This document shows, piece by piece, positions 8,430 to 19,546 of a DNA stretch of 64,000 nt. The notes under the pieces were generated by a model. It ran no database searches. It had not been told where the DNA came from and saw only the letters and a list, made by a program, of their open reading frames with translations. The position numbers were made by a program, and so were the translations under genes. How positions within the stretch are numbered: the stretch's first letter is position 1; the number at the start of each line of letters is the position of its first letter. This stretch comes from Leptospira johnsonii (lineage in GTDB: Bacteria; Spirochaetota; Leptospiria; Leptospirales; Leptospiraceae): assembly GCF_003112675.1 (NCBI RefSeq), contig NZ_BFAY01000011.1:1302001-1366000 (forward strand), given 5' to 3'.

Positions 8430-9227
8430 ATGGGGTCATTTTTTCGGGAGAAAGTTTTTTTAGTCACAGGAGCAAGCTCCGGAATTGGCAGGGCGCTTGC
8501 TTTAGAGTTGGAAAAGGAAGGCGCTTACGTAGCGGTGATTGCCAGAAGGAAAGAAGCCCTTAAGGAATTGAAAAATTCCGCTTCTCATCCAGATAAAATT
8601 TTTATACTGCAAGCAGATGTGATGTCCGAATCTGAATTAAAAAAAGCAGTCGAAGAGTTTAGAAAAAAATTCAAGAGAATCGACGGTTTTATTCATAACG
8701 CAGGAATTTCCATGAGAGGTACTGCTGCGGAAACAGAGCTAAAGGTCTTTCGCACCATCATGGATACGAACTATTTTCCCTTAGTGATCCTTTACGGTTT
8801 ATTAGAATCTGATCTTAGGCAGAGCGAAGGCCATGTGGTGGCTGTATCCTCGTTTTTAGGAAAGTTTTCTACTCAGTATAGATCAGGATATGCGGCAAGC
8901 AAGCATGCCATCCAAGCGTTCATGGATAGTATTCGTTTGGAAAATGATAAGACTGGAATACACGTTATGACTGTTTTTCCAGGTATTGTTAAAACGGATA
9001 TTTCTGTTAAAGCGCTTTCCGGAGACGGTTCTCCTCATGGGATCATGGACGAAAAACAGAAACGCGGACTAAGTCCACATGTGGTAGCTAAAAAGATACT
9101 GAAAGGTATCGAAAAGGGAAAACGTGAAATCTTTCCATCTAAATTAGGGGAGAAGATCGACCTTATATTGAGTAAAATTTCTCCTAAAATTCTAGATAAG
9201 AAACTTTTGAAGACTAAAGTGAATTGA
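8430..9227 (+). CDS. Short-chain dehydrogenase/reductase (SDR)
   Basis: This classical SDR of 265 residues is an NAD(P)-dependent oxidoreductase of unknown substrate. It has the cofactor motif TGASSGIG (about residues 13-20), the structural HNAGIS motif (NNAG type), a catalytic Ser in AVSSFLG and the YAASK catalytic Tyr/Lys pair. The position after the second strand carries ARRKE, which favours NADP(H). It is similar to short-chain reductases acting on lipid or sterol-like substrates, but this cannot be settled. The gene stands alone. It faces the SUMF1-fold gene convergently, with 9 nt between the stops. Confidence 0.9.
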   Translation: MGSFFREKVFLVTGASSGIGRALALELEKEGAYVAVIARRKEALKELKNSASHPDKIFILQADVMSESELKKAVEEFRKKFKRIDGFIHNAGISMRGTAAETELKVFRTIMDTNYFPLVILYGLLESDLRQSEGHVVAVSSFLGKFSTQYRSGYAASKHAIQAFMDSIRLENDKTGIHVMTVFPGIVKTDISVKALSGDGSPHGIMDEKQKRGLSPHVVAKKILKGIEKGKREIFPSKLGEKIDLILSKISPKILDKKLLKTKVN

Positions 9228-9236
9228 AGATTGTTT

Positions 9237-10553
9237 TTAGTTTTTCACTTCTGTGATCAGCCTGAGACCAGCTTTTCTATCGTTCAATAGATTCGGAATT
9301 CCGCCGAAATCTCTGGCATATACTTTTGCTTCTTCCTTGGTACCTGAATAAGAACCGCCTCGGATCACTTTCAGATGTTTTCCGTACCTTCCAGAGTTTG
9401 GTCTATGACCTGGATAAGGGATGTAAGGAGAGCTGGTCCATTCTGCGACATTACCGCACATTCCAATCGCACCATAAGGGCTTTGGCCTTTGGAAGGAAG
9501 TTCATACACGGAGATAGTCCCTCTACTTCCACTTTCTCTTGTATTACAAAGTGCTGAATCGAATTCATTTCCGAAAGGATACTCTTGAGGTTGGGAGATA
9601 AATTCGTAACTTTCGTCCTTCAATAATCTCCAGATTAGTCCTGTTCCTCTTGCGGCTTTCTCCCATTGCCATTCGCTCGGGATCTTTTTTCCGGCCCATT
9701 TGGAATAGGCTTCCGCCTCTCTATAGGTCAGGTTAGTTACCGGATGATATTCTTTACCTCTCGGAAAAATCCCGTTTTCCCAATGAGGAGGAGGTGGGGT
9801 ACTAGTCTCCTTTAAGAATTTATTATATTCTTTATTTGTGACTTCGTATTTATCTATATAGAAGGAAGGAATTTCTTCCAGGCTACTTCTATCCGGAACT
9901 CCGAACTTAGGATTGTAACTATCATCTCCTGGGTCGGAACCTTGTCCATATAGGAAATATCCCATATGCTCGTATAAGATCCGTCCGTTGGATTCGTAAC
10001 CCGTGTGAACTAGCACCATTTCTTTGCCGTCTTTCGGATGAAGAATGTTTTTAGCTAAATGGTTTCGGACCACATCTGTGGCATCAAATTTGGAAGGATC
10101 TTGGTAGAATGTTTCTTCTCCATATGCTCCGATTAAAAGTCCTACACTGATCAATCTGGCAGGTTTACCTTCTGCTAAGGAAAAGCTTCCTCGGAGTTCT
10201 ATCGAGATTGGTTTGGTGAGTTTTCCTACTTTTCCGAATTCAACTTCTATATTCTCTATTTGGAAGGCGCCTATCTCTTCCATTTTAGGTTTTCTGAATA
10301 AAGGTAGATTCGATTTTTCGCCTAGGATCCCTCTGATCTCTTCTTCCGAACGTTCCGAAAAGTAGGAGTTCCTACCTATTTTGATCTTTGCCTTTCCTTT
10401 ATTCCTATAAACGGAAAGAACTTCTCCCGTCCAGAGTACTGTCTTTCTGGTATCGGAAGATGCGGTTTCTTTTTCTTCTTGGCTTGTCCCTGTCTCCGAA
10501 AATAGAAAAAGAAAACAGAATGAGATAAATATAATAGCTCTGGTCCTGGACAT
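9237..10553 (-). CDS. Exported SUMF1 (formylglycine-generating-enzyme fold) protein
   Basis: This 438-residue protein has a signal peptide (about residues 1-24, ending TSQEE). A beta-rich region of about 150 residues with no assignment follows. The SUMF1/FGE-like domain spans about residues 190-435 (FYIDKYEVTNKEYNKFL, KKIPSEWQWEKAARG, GMCGNVAEWTSS, VIRGGSY...GLRLI). True formylglycine-generating enzymes carry a catalytic cysteine pair near RGGSY. Those cysteines are absent here, so this is unlikely to activate sulfatases. It more likely uses the fold for binding, as many bacterial paralogues do. It lies 99 bp downstream of the hybrid kinase on the same strand. Confidence 0.85.
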   Translation of the reverse strand: MSRTRAIIFISFCFLFLFSETGTSQEEKETASSDTRKTVLWTGEVLSVYRNKGKAKIKIGRNSYFSERSEEEIRGILGEKSNLPLFRKPKMEEIGAFQIENIEVEFGKVGKLTKPISIELRGSFSLAEGKPARLISVGLLIGAYGEETFYQDPSKFDATDVVRNHLAKNILHPKDGKEMVLVHTGYESNGRILYEHMGYFLYGQGSDPGDDSYNPKFGVPDRSSLEEIPSFYIDKYEVTNKEYNKFLKETSTPPPPHWENGIFPRGKEYHPVTNLTYREAEAYSKWAGKKIPSEWQWEKAARGTGLIWRLLKDESYEFISQPQEYPFGNEFDSALCNTRESGSRGTISVYELPSKGQSPYGAIGMCGNVAEWTSSPYIPYPGHRPNSGRYGKHLKVIRGGSYSGTKEEAKVYARDFGGIPNLLNDRKAGLRLITEVKN

Positions 10554-10652
10554 AGAAGAGTGGGATCCTCTAAACTTAAAGATCGGCAGAAATCATGGAT
10601 TTTTGGATGGTTTTTTGTGGCTCTTACGCCAGTTCCCGACCGGCAACTCGCT

Positions 10653-13247
10653 TTAAGCCTTAGATTTAGGAAAGAGAGTATTCCCCGCCTTTCTCATCAC
10701 ATGGACCAATTCTTCGAATACAATAGGCTTGGAAATATAATCGTTCATTCCGGCACGAAGGCAAAGGTCCCGATCTCCTTGCATCGCAGCCGCAGTCATC
10801 GCAATGATATACGGTTGGGATTCCACAGGCCAAGTATTTCGGATGACCTGAGTTGCTTGAAGTCCGTCCATCTCAGGCATATGAACGTCCATAAAGATTA
10901 GATTGATCTTCCTTTCTCTAAGGGTGATCAAGGCTTCTTTTCCGTTCGGAACGATCAACGGCTCGTATCCTAATTTTTGGATAATCCTTTTTGCCAGGGT
11001 TTGGTTGATCTCATTATCTTCTGCCACCATGATCTTAAAAGGAAATTGAGAGCTTAGAGCTTCCTTTTGGCTGGCAAGATAAGAAGATCTTGTATTTGCT
11101 TTGGCTTTACTTCCACCCTCTGCTAAAATTTCGGTTACGATCCTTTCTATATCTTTTTTCTTAACCGGCTTACTTAATTCTCCGGCGAATAATTCGCTCG
11201 CAATTTCTTTGTCTTTAGGATCTAAGAAAGAAGAAGATAGAAGCACCAATGGGAAATGAAAATTCTTTTTGCGGATATCTCTGGCGATCTCTATCCCTGT
11301 GTTTCCGGGAAGATTATAATCCAAGATTCCTAGATCGGGCATTATATCTAGGTCCAGTAGATTCAATGCTTCTTCTTTTGATTTAGCGGAGAAGGTTATA
11401 AGTCCGAGGATCTGCAATTGATATGCGAGTATCTTGAGGTTGGTAGGATTATCATCCAGTATGAGTACTTTTTTATTTTCTAATTCCGAGTTTGTCGCAT
11501 TGTCTTTGATCTTCGCCTGGTTGTTTCCTTCTACCTGAATATAAAAGGAGAAGGTTGTGCCTACATTCAGTTCGCTTTCTACCCAGATTACCCCGCCCAT
11601 CATCTCTATCAAACGAGAAGAGATAGAAAGTCCCAGTCCCGTTCCTCCGTATCTTCTGGTAGAAGATGTGTCCACTTGGTAGAACGGTTGGAATAGTTCC
11701 TTTTGTTTATCGGGAGGAATTCCGATCCCAGTATCTCTGATCGAAAAGAGGATCGTATATATATTGCCTTCAAATTTTGAAACTTCTGCGGATAAAAAGA
11801 TCTCTCCTTTTTCAGTGAATTTTAAAGCGTTCCCGATCAGGTTGATGAAGATCTGTTTTAATCGTAAGCTATCGCATAAGATCCTTTCAGGGACATTCGG
11901 ATCCAAATAATAAACCAGATCGATTTGCTTCTGTGCGGCTCGGGATCTGAATAGATCCAAAACTTCTTCGATGGTTTCGACGACCGAAAATTCCCTGATC
12001 TCAAGAGACAAAGTCCCGGATTCAATTTTAGAATAATCTAAAATATCATTGATGATATTTAGAAGACTTTCTCCACTTTTTTGGATGATCTCCGCGTATT
12101 CTTTTTGCTCCGTATTCAGATTGGAATCGATCAGAAGTTCCGTCATCCCAACCACTCCGTTCATAGGAGTCCTGATCTCATGGCTCATCATCGCCAAAAA
12201 TTCAGACTTAGCACGATTGGCCTTTTCGGCTTCTTCTTTTGCTTTTTTGAGATCATGTTCATAGTTTTTACGAACAGAAATATCTGTGAATAATCCGCAG
12301 ACCGAGTAAACTTCCCCCTCCAAGTCTACTAAGGGAACGATCACACAATAGAATGTTTTTTCTTCGTCGGAAACGATTAGATCCAACTCGAAATCCAAGG
12401 GACCTTGTTTTTCCAAGGATTTTGCAATAACTGTAGAAATGAATTGGGCCTTCTCGCTTCCGAAAAGATTTTCCAGTCCCATATCCTTTCTCTTATCTTT
12501 GCTTTCCAAGAATCGATTTGCGAATACTTGGTTGTGGAATAGAGTTCTTCCGTCCAGATCCATCATACAAAACGCGGAAGGCAAATTGTCCAAAATGGAA
12601 AGAAGTCTGGATTCACTTTCGATCAATCTGTCAGTCATCCTTCTCTTTTCTTTGATATCTTTTTGGACTGCATAAGAGCCGTAACCAACCACTAGGAAGG
12701 AAACTATAACCAAGGTAAGCAAGGAATAAGCGACTCTTGTCCCTCTTAAAGAATTGATAGCATTCCGTTTATTCAGGAGTCTCAATTCTTCTTCCTGCAT
12801 ATTATTCAGAAGTTCCGCTATCTCTAAAAGTATGATCCCTTTTTTGGATTCGAAGGATCTAGGTTGTTTTTCTGCCGTCTCGATGAGGTTGAAAATCCCT
12901 TGTATCCTCACTTGCTGGATCTGATTGTCTTTGGTGAGATTTTCTAGGATCTTAATTTCACTTTTTAGATTGGAGAATAAGGATCTGGTATTTTCCGAAG
13001 CTGCACCTTCTGTATAAACTTGCGCTATCCCGATCTCTCTAGTAATGCTCTTGCATTGGTCTATCTCTTCGATGACTATAAATGTATGTTCAATCCGGAT
13101 TCCGGAACTCTTCAGTTCTATGATTCCATACAAACTGAGTGCGCTTGCGATGATCAATAGTAGTGTAAGGGAGAAAAAGCCGATCAGTACTTTCCATTGC
13201 AGAAATTGGGATTTTTCTTTGATTTTTTCTAAAATGGAAAATTTCAT
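10653..13247 (-). CDS. Membrane-bound hybrid histidine kinase with two receiver domains
   Basis: The order of domains in 864 residues is as follows. TM1 spans about 19-41, a helical extracytoplasmic sensor of CHASE3 size about 42-170, and TM2 about 173-192. A PAS-like domain spans about 210-330 and HisKA carries the phosphoacceptor His356 in MMSHEIRTPMNG. HATPase_c spans about 455-575 (GNALKFT, DTGIGIP, GGTGLGL). Receiver 1 carries Asp643 and receiver 2 carries Asp787 (FMDVHMPEMDG). There is no HPt domain, so a phosphorelay would need a separate HPt protein; an orphan one exists in this window at about 51.4-51.7 kb. The signal and the output are unknown. Confidence 0.94.
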   Translation of the reverse strand: MKFSILEKIKEKSQFLQWKVLIGFFSLTLLLIIASALSLYGIIELKSSGIRIEHTFIVIEEIDQCKSITREIGIAQVYTEGAASENTRSLFSNLKSEIKILENLTKDNQIQQVRIQGIFNLIETAEKQPRSFESKKGIILLEIAELLNNMQEEELRLLNKRNAINSLRGTRVAYSLLTLVIVSFLVVGYGSYAVQKDIKEKRRMTDRLIESESRLLSILDNLPSAFCMMDLDGRTLFHNQVFANRFLESKDKRKDMGLENLFGSEKAQFISTVIAKSLEKQGPLDFELDLIVSDEEKTFYCVIVPLVDLEGEVYSVCGLFTDISVRKNYEHDLKKAKEEAEKANRAKSEFLAMMSHEIRTPMNGVVGMTELLIDSNLNTEQKEYAEIIQKSGESLLNIINDILDYSKIESGTLSLEIREFSVVETIEEVLDLFRSRAAQKQIDLVYYLDPNVPERILCDSLRLKQIFINLIGNALKFTEKGEIFLSAEVSKFEGNIYTILFSIRDTGIGIPPDKQKELFQPFYQVDTSSTRRYGGTGLGLSISSRLIEMMGGVIWVESELNVGTTFSFYIQVEGNNQAKIKDNATNSELENKKVLILDDNPTNLKILAYQLQILGLITFSAKSKEEALNLLDLDIMPDLGILDYNLPGNTGIEIARDIRKKNFHFPLVLLSSSFLDPKDKEIASELFAGELSKPVKKKDIERIVTEILAEGGSKAKANTRSSYLASQKEALSSQFPFKIMVAEDNEINQTLAKRIIQKLGYEPLIVPNGKEALITLRERKINLIFMDVHMPEMDGLQATQVIRNTWPVESQPYIIAMTAAAMQGDRDLCLRAGMNDYISKPIVFEELVHVMRKAGNTLFPKSKA

Positions 13248-13343
13248 GAAGGAAGTTCTAATGCTTTCGAAACGTTAAAATGATTTCAAAAAGGCTTCCA
13301 AATTTATTACACGTATAAAGGTCTTTCAACAAGCTTTTTTCGG

Positions 13344-13384
13344 GATTTTGATCGCCCCATCTTGACTGGATCGGGGCAAAAATC
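13344..13384 (+). promoter_or_regulatory. Stem-loop in the queE upstream region
   Basis: GATTTT (13344-13349) pairs with AAAATC (13379-13384), and GCCCC (13354-13358) pairs with GGGGC (13373-13377). Together they form a two-part stem about 90 nt before the queE start. No U-tract follows, so it is not a terminator. The sequence does not match the preQ1-I consensus as I know it. Its role is unknown. Confidence 0.3.
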
Positions 13385-13471
13385 ATTCTGGTATTCTAAT
13401 AAACGGTTTTTTCTGGATTCTAGTAAATAAAGCCGGTAAAAATCTTGTACCTTGGAGAGCGATCCGTTAGT

Positions 13472-14176
13472 ATGAAATCCGTCGTTCATGAAATTTATCT
13501 CTCTGTTTCCGGAGAAGGAATTTCAACAGGCTTGCCTACAATTTTTGTCCGGTTCGCGGGATGTTCTCTCAGGTGCGGAATGGACGGAGACCGCAAGCTA
13601 TGGTGTGACACTCCGTACGCACTTTCTCCGAATGCGGGGAAACAAATGGAGTTGGAAGATGTGATCTCAGAGATAGGATCTATTTCTTCTTCTCCCACAC
13701 AAATACTTCTGACGGGCGGAGAACCATTAGAAAATTCGAATAGGATTTTCAGCCAAACGTTGGCGGAAAAATTGAAACAGTCCAGACAAGTTTCGGGGCT
13801 TTATACTAGGGTGAGGGTGGAGACAAATGGGGCGGAACCGATCCGGGATCTGGAGAACATGGTTTTTACCCTGGATTACAAACTCCCGGGCTCAGGAATG
13901 GAAAACAAAATGATCTTGGATAATTTGGAATTTGTCCGGGATAGAAACGATAATTTGGATGAGATCAAATTCGTAATTAGAGATAGAAAGGATTTCGATA
14001 GAACTTTGGAAGTAATAGACGGTTTTAAATTAAAGGGAAATCTTCTGGCTTCTCCCGTATTCGGAGAGCTAGCTCCCGAAATCCTTGTGGATTGGATCAA
14101 AGAGAATAATAGAACGGATCTGCGTCTTTCTTTGCAGACCCATAAATATATCTGGGGAGAAAAAAGGGGAGTTTGA
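13472..14176 (+). CDS. queE: 7-carboxy-7-deazaguanine synthase (QueE-type radical SAM enzyme)
   Basis: QueE converts 6-carboxytetrahydropterin to 7-carboxy-7-deazaguanine on the route to queuosine. The N-terminal signature [10 protein letters not shown]...[14 protein letters not shown] and the later LLTGGEPLE glycine-rich SAM motif fit. The cluster-binding cysteines are spaced C31-x3-C35-x9-C45. The usual form is C-x3-C-x2-C, so seven residues are inserted before the CDT. The ATG at 13472 matches the family start. An upstream TTG at 13445 is in frame but adds residues outside the domain. The helicase gene begins at its stop codon. No queC, queD or queF is adjacent. Confidence 0.85.
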   Translation: MKSVVHEIYLSVSGEGISTGLPTIFVRFAGCSLRCGMDGDRKLWCDTPYALSPNAGKQMELEDVISEIGSISSSPTQILLTGGEPLENSNRIFSQTLAEKLKQSRQVSGLYTRVRVETNGAEPIRDLENMVFTLDYKLPGSGMENKMILDNLEFVRDRNDNLDEIKFVIRDRKDFDRTLEVIDGFKLKGNLLASPVFGELAPEILVDWIKENNRTDLRLSLQTHKYIWGEKRGV

Positions 14177-14178
14177 TC

Positions 14179-17016
14179 TTGGACTCTACTTTGCAACTCA
14201 GTCTAGATTTCGAATCCGATTCTTCCAGCGGATTCAGAGGGGATTCCTGCTATCTCAAGGATGAACCCGAATTAGGAATTGGTAGGATAGAAAGTTCCGA
14301 CGCCGGAAAATTCCAGATCTATTTTCCATCTTCTGACACTAGAAAAACTGTCTCTGAAAATTCAGGCAGACTTAAAATAATAGGATCTTATCCGACTGCT
14401 TTTACGGAATCCTTTGCAGATCCGGAATTATTGGATCTAAGCTTACAAGCATTCGAATTAAAGCTCACTCATGCGTATGACAAACTTTCCGCATTATCTA
14501 ATTCCAGGACAAGGCTACTTCCCCACCAGATAGAATCCACTTTCGTGGTTGTGAATTCTCTCAGACCTAGATTCATTTTAGCCGACGAGGTTGGATTAGG
14601 TAAAACGATAGAAGCGGCTCTCGTCATGAAAGAGCTGATCTTTCGTAGAGGTTACAAGAAGGTTTTGGTCGTGGCGCCTTCTCCTCTTTTGGTCCAATGG
14701 AAACAGGAATTAAAAAACAAATTTAACGAAGATTTTGAGATCGTTAAAAGAAAGAACTTCTTAGCTACCGGAGAGAAGAACTGGAAGAATTTCAAACATG
14801 TGATCACTTCCGTAGATTTTATTAAAAACCCAAAATATGCTGAAGAGATCCTAAAAACAAAATGGGATATCGTAGTTTTCGACGAGGCGCATCGTTTAAG
14901 AAGAGATTATCATAAGGTTACTAGAGCATATTTATTCGCGGAAAAGATCGCCAAAAAATGCGAATGTCTACTTCTTCTTACCGCGACACCTTTTAGAGGA
15001 AAATTAGAAGAGCTGTATTATCTGGTCCACTTAGTGGATCCGAATTTGCTCGGTCCATATCATACTTTTATAAACGATTATGTTCTAGGAAATAAGAACG
15101 GCTTAAAAGAAAAGATCTCCAAGGTTCTTTTAAGAAGAAGAAAGGTAGAAGTCGGCGGATTCACCAAACGATTTGCCAAAACCGTAAAGATAGAATTATC
15201 CAATACGGAGAGACAGTTTTACGACGAGACTACCGAGTATGTCCGTAGAGAATACAATCTAGCGATGAGAACCCAAAACAGGGCGATCGGATTTGTGATG
15301 ATTGTATTCCAGAAATTATTGGATTCTTCTGTATTTGCCCTTCTTTCCGCATTGTCCAAACGTAAGTTTATGTTAGAGAACAGGCTCCATCGTTTGCAGG
15401 CAGTTGGAAACAAATTAGAAGAATGGGACCTGGACGAAACAGAAGGTGTAGAAGACTTCGTTTCCGATCTGGATGAATCTGCCCCTTCAGATCTTGCAAA
15501 TCTCAGACGAGAATTATTGTCCTTAAACAGGCTGATCCTTTTAGGCAAGAAGATCAAAGAAGATCGTAAAAGCCAAAAGTTAAAAGAGACGATCGCAAAG
15601 CTTAAAAAAGAAGGGCATCCTAAATTTATCATATTCACCCAGTTTAGAAGCACACAGGATTTCTTAGCTTCCACCTTGTCCGAATACAAGGTTACATTAT
15701 TCCATGGATCTTTGAGTGCGGACGCAAAAGAAGATGCAATCTCCGAATTCAGAAAAACTTCCGAGATTTTGATCTGCACAGAAGCAGGCGGAGAAGGTCG
15801 TAATCTTCAGTTTGCAAATGTTCTTTTTAACTACGATCTACCTTGGAGTCCTTTAAAGATCGAACAAAGGATCGGAAGGATCCATAGGTTCGGACAAAAG
15901 GATAACGTATTTATTTTTAACTTTGCTTCTAAGGACACGGTTGCGGAGAGAATTTTAGAAGTCCTATCCAATAAGATCAAACTATTCGAAGAATCTATCG
16001 GAAATTCGGACGAATTACTAGGAGCGATCGAAGACGAATTGGATTTTCATTCTAGCTTCATGAGATTTATTACTGGAAACAAGAAGCTAACAGAAGTAGA
16101 AGAGGAGATAGACCAAAGGATTAGGATCGCCAAAAAAGGTTTCGAAAAACTTGGGTCCTTGGTTACTCCTAAATTACTGGATTTTAATTTAGAAGATTAT
16201 TATAAAACTACACTGCAAGAAAGATCTTTTACCAACCAACACTTAGAGACCTTTTTTGTTAGATACGCCAAAAAGTATTCCGAACGACTGAACTTCAAAC
16301 TTAAGACACTAAAACCTCAGATATACGAGTTGGATGGAGTAAATTACAAAGGAAAGAAGGCTACATTCAATTCTGAACTTGCACTTGCAGATGATGGATT
16401 GGAATTTTTGGCATTCGGTCATCCTCTGGTCGAAGAAGCGGTTCAATCCTTTCTAAAAGATAGATCGGGTTGGAAGATAGGATTTTATAGAACGTCGGGA
16501 AATGTTTTATACTTCGTATTTATAGTAGAATTCAAATTTTCTTTGGATAGAAAGGAACTGTTCGTGGTGGAAGTGAACCGACGCAGCGGAAATGCTAAGG
16601 TATTAGAAAACCTTCCCGAAACAGTAAGAGAGAACCGATTCAAATCTTCCGAAACTGAGTTACCCGCTGATATCGAAAAATTTTTTGTGATCGCTTGCGA
16701 GACTTTGGAACTTGCCTTAGAAGATCGAAAAAAAGAATTGTACGAACAAACCAAGGATCTTTTCCAAAAGGAAGAATACAAGATCCGGAACAGCAACCAA
16801 AACACTCTACGCCAACTAGAAGAGAAACTGATGAGGCAAGAGGCGGCTTTCAAATGGGAAGGAAGGCCTGAAAAAAAATCGGCAATGAATCGAACGAAAA
16901 ACGAGATCCAAAAAGTAAAAGAGGATTTCGAAGTTGAGTTGAGAAAGGTAAAGGTAGGAAAAGAGATCCACCATCGTTTCGAACTTTTCCAAGCTTATCT
17001 TCCTGGTTCAGACTGA
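14179..17016 (+). CDS. SNF2/RapA-like DEAD/DEAH-box ATPase
   Basis: This large helicase-like protein has about 945 residues. The SNF2 N-terminal ATPase contains [13 protein letters not shown] (Walker A), [10 protein letters not shown] (DEAH) and LLTATPFRG. The helicase C-terminal domain carries [31 protein letters not shown] and [11 protein letters not shown]. Beyond about residue 510 lies a long RapA-like or unassigned region ending in a charged coiled coil. It may remodel nucleic-acid complexes such as stalled RNA polymerase. The TTG at 14179 is chosen because GGGGAG (14166-14171) sits 7 nt upstream; a TTG at 14173 overlaps the queE stop. The two genes therefore form an operon, an unusual pairing. 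Confidence 0.9.
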   Translation: MDSTLQLSLDFESDSSSGFRGDSCYLKDEPELGIGRIESSDAGKFQIYFPSSDTRKTVSENSGRLKIIGSYPTAFTESFADPELLDLSLQAFELKLTHAYDKLSALSNSRTRLLPHQIESTFVVVNSLRPRFILADEVGLGKTIEAALVMKELIFRRGYKKVLVVAPSPLLVQWKQELKNKFNEDFEIVKRKNFLATGEKNWKNFKHVITSVDFIKNPKYAEEILKTKWDIVVFDEAHRLRRDYHKVTRAYLFAEKIAKKCECLLLLTATPFRGKLEELYYLVHLVDPNLLGPYHTFINDYVLGNKNGLKEKISKVLLRRRKVEVGGFTKRFAKTVKIELSNTERQFYDETTEYVRREYNLAMRTQNRAIGFVMIVFQKLLDSSVFALLSALSKRKFMLENRLHRLQAVGNKLEEWDLDETEGVEDFVSDLDESAPSDLANLRRELLSLNRLILLGKKIKEDRKSQKLKETIAKLKKEGHPKFIIFTQFRSTQDFLASTLSEYKVTLFHGSLSADAKEDAISEFRKTSEILICTEAGGEGRNLQFANVLFNYDLPWSPLKIEQRIGRIHRFGQKDNVFIFNFASKDTVAERILEVLSNKIKLFEESIGNSDELLGAIEDELDFHSSFMRFITGNKKLTEVEEEIDQRIRIAKKGFEKLGSLVTPKLLDFNLEDYYKTTLQERSFTNQHLETFFVRYAKKYSERLNFKLKTLKPQIYELDGVNYKGKKATFNSELALADDGLEFLAFGHPLVEEAVQSFLKDRSGWKIGFYRTSGNVLYFVFIVEFKFSLDRKELFVVEVNRRSGNAKVLENLPETVRENRFKSSETELPADIEKFFVIACETLELALEDRKKELYEQTKDLFQKEEYKIRNSNQNTLRQLEEKLMRQEAAFKWEGRPEKKSAMNRTKNEIQKVKEDFEVELRKVKVGKEIHHRFELFQAYLPGSD

Positions 17017-17138
17017 TCTAAACAAAGAGCCTTCTTAAACCTTCTATAACTCTGTTTTTACTGCTGGACATAGGCACGCGCGGTCCGCTTTTGTTAAAAT
17101 ACTCCGCCAAAAATATTCGGCCTTAGGAGACAGTTTAC

Positions 17139-19544
17139 GTGAAATTATCCCTAGATTGGATCAACGATTTTACCCCTATCAAGGATGTGTCCCTCGAGGA
17201 CATCCTAAAAAAAATTGCAGCTTCTATATGTGAAGTAGATGGGGCAGAAGATTATTTTTCTCATTTGGAGAAGGTTGTTTTAGTTAAGATCGAATCCTTA
17301 GAAAAACATCCTCAGGCAGACAAGCTTCAAGTCGCTCAAGTTACCGACGGAAAAAATAAAATCCAAATCGTTTCGGGCGCTCCTAATTTAAAAGTAGGGG
17401 ACCTCGTTCCATTGGCTGTTCCAGGAGCCGAACTGGGAGATAAAAAAATCCTAGAGTCTGAACTGAGAGGAGTAAAAAGCTCCGGTATGCTTTGTTCCGA
17501 AAAAGAACTGGGCCTCTCAGAGGAAGATGCAGGCGTCATGGTCCTGGATGATCCGGAAGCAAAACCTGGTTTGAATTTGAGAGAGTATTTCGGATTCAGA
17601 GATACTATTTTAGATATTGATAATAAATCCATTACACATCGTCCGGACCTATGGAGTCATTTCGGATTTGCAAGAGAACTGGCAGCTCAACTAAATTTGC
17701 CGATCAAATTTAATCCTCTGGAAACCAACTGGGAATTTTCCAAAGACTTGGCTTCTCCTAAGGTTAAAGAAACGGATTACGCACATTCTTATTATTCTTC
17801 TTCTATCGAAGGTATTCAGATCAAACCTTCGAGCAAAAAAGTTCGTTCCCGTTTGAAAAAATGTGGAGTAAGAGTGATCAATAACGTGGTGGATGTTTCC
17901 AATTATCTATTATTGGAAGCAGGACAGCCGACTCACTTCTTCGATTCGGATAAATTATCCGCACAAGGTGGGATCGAATTAGAAGTCGACTATGCAAAGA
18001 AGGACGAGAGCTTCCTGCTTCTAGACGAAACTTCTCCCAAGCTTGATCCTGAGATACTGATCATTCGTAATTCTAAAAAGGGAGTCGCGATCGCAGGTGT
18101 GATGGGCGGTGCAGATACCGCAGTGGATGCCAATTCCAAAAAAGTAATTTTAGAATCTGCAGTTTTTCCAAGGGAGTTTGTTCGCAAGTCTATCAGAAAA
18201 ACAGGAATTCGTTCTGAGTCTTCTGTTCGTTATGAAAAAGGTCTGGAAGCAACAACGACTCTACCTATCATCAAAAGAGCATTAAATCTTTTGAAAGAGA
18301 ATGGATGTCCCGATCTGAAAGCAAGCCTTCCTTCCGGATATATTCATACTGCGGATAAAAAAGTAGAAATAGAAGTTAGCTTAAGTTTCTTGAATAAAAA
18401 ACTCGGAACGGAGATCGATCAATCTACTTCCGATAAGATCCTTAAACAGCTTTCCTTCTCCACCGAATGGAAAGGAGACACGGTCAAGGTACTTGTTCCT
18501 AAATACAGACAAAATTACGATATTACAATTCCAGAAGATATAGTCGAAGAGATCGGTCGTACATTGGGATATGCATCTATTCCTGTCCAGCCATTGGCAT
18601 CTGATGTAAAACCTCCTACTCGTAATTTTTCCAGAGAACTCGAAAAACATCTAAAAAGAGCATTCTCTCAAAGCCTGGGATACAACGAAGTATTCAATTA
18701 TTCTTACGCGTCCTCTAAAGATAATTCTTTCGAAGAAGACGTAAAAGATTCGATCAAGATCCTAAATGCAATGCCGGAAGAGCAAGCGTATTTAAGGACA
18801 TCTCTATATCCTTCTCTTTTGAAAAATATCCGATTCAATTCGGATCGTTTCGAAAAACTGAAAATTTTCGAACTCGGTCGTACATATAAAAAAGCAGAAG
18901 AGCCTTTCAACGAATCCAAATGGTTTGTTTGGGCAGTTTCTTTCGGTAGGAAGTCCAACGAGAAGGATCTAAACTTATTAGAGTCCGATTTCTTGGATAT
19001 AAGGACCGGTATCGAAAAAGTATTAAGGCATTTAAACTTAAGAGAGATCGAATGGAAGATAGAAGAAAAAAGCTATTTCCATCCTAAGGCTTCTCTTTCC
19101 TTATTCGTTTCCGGGAAAAAAGTAGGAGAGTTAGGATACGCTCATCCTGCCGCTTTGGATACTGCGGATATCAAAAAGAGAGTCATTTTGGGAAGATTCG
19201 AATTCGCCTCTCTGCTAGAAGTTTGGACGCAAGATAGAAACAAAAACTATTTTACTGCCCCTTCTCATTTCCCTCAAACAGAGATCGATCTTTCTTTGGT
19301 GATGGATCTAAACGAGTCCTCTTCCAAGTTCATTGAAGCTGCTATCCAGGAAAAATTTCCTGAACTTCAGGATGTAAAAGTTACAGTTGTGTTTACCGGT
19401 GGAAATCTTCCGGAAAACAAAAAGTCTGTTTCTTATAGATTTAAACTTTTAAGTCAGGACAAGAACTTAACTCAGGAAAGGATCAAAGAGATCACGGATC
19501 GTTTGATAGAGATCGCAAATTCTTCCGGTTACCCTCTTCGCTAA
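17139..19544 (+). CDS. pheT: Phenylalanyl-tRNA synthetase beta subunit
   Basis: The beta subunit of the (alphabeta)2 enzyme charges tRNA-Phe. Its domains follow the family order: N-terminal tRNA-binding (EMAP-like) domain about residues 40-150 ([23 protein letters not shown]), B3/4 editing domain about 210-370, B5 about 400-470 and the synthetase core. A C-terminal anticodon-binding domain ends at SGYPLR. The length (801) is typical. The start is GTG at 17139 with AGGAGA 8-9 nt upstream. The usual partner gene pheS is not adjacent, so the subunits must be encoded at separate loci. The next gene follows after 2 nt. Confidence 0.96.
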   Translation: MKLSLDWINDFTPIKDVSLEDILKKIAASICEVDGAEDYFSHLEKVVLVKIESLEKHPQADKLQVAQVTDGKNKIQIVSGAPNLKVGDLVPLAVPGAELGDKKILESELRGVKSSGMLCSEKELGLSEEDAGVMVLDDPEAKPGLNLREYFGFRDTILDIDNKSITHRPDLWSHFGFARELAAQLNLPIKFNPLETNWEFSKDLASPKVKETDYAHSYYSSSIEGIQIKPSSKKVRSRLKKCGVRVINNVVDVSNYLLLEAGQPTHFFDSDKLSAQGGIELEVDYAKKDESFLLLDETSPKLDPEILIIRNSKKGVAIAGVMGGADTAVDANSKKVILESAVFPREFVRKSIRKTGIRSESSVRYEKGLEATTTLPIIKRALNLLKENGCPDLKASLPSGYIHTADKKVEIEVSLSFLNKKLGTEIDQSTSDKILKQLSFSTEWKGDTVKVLVPKYRQNYDITIPEDIVEEIGRTLGYASIPVQPLASDVKPPTRNFSRELEKHLKRAFSQSLGYNEVFNYSYASSKDNSFEEDVKDSIKILNAMPEEQAYLRTSLYPSLLKNIRFNSDRFEKLKIFELGRTYKKAEEPFNESKWFVWAVSFGRKSNEKDLNLLESDFLDIRTGIEKVLRHLNLREIEWKIEEKSYFHPKASLSLFVSGKKVGELGYAHPAALDTADIKKRVILGRFEFASLLEVWTQDRNKNYFTAPSHFPQTEIDLSLVMDLNESSSKFIEAAIQEKFPELQDVKVTVVFTGGNLPENKKSVSYRFKLLSQDKNLTQERIKEITDRLIEIANSSGYPLR

Positions 19545-19546
19545 CT

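Noticed and set aside
13344..13471. preQ1 riboswitch before queE
   Set aside because: The hairpin loop and the A-rich tail do not match the class I consensus and no pseudoknot partner is apparent; kept only as an unassigned stem-loop.
15219..15779. Long antisense open frame inside the SNF2 gene
   Set aside because: It is a frame shadow; the plus strand carries all helicase motifs and the antisense product is low-complexity Ser/Asn/Arg.
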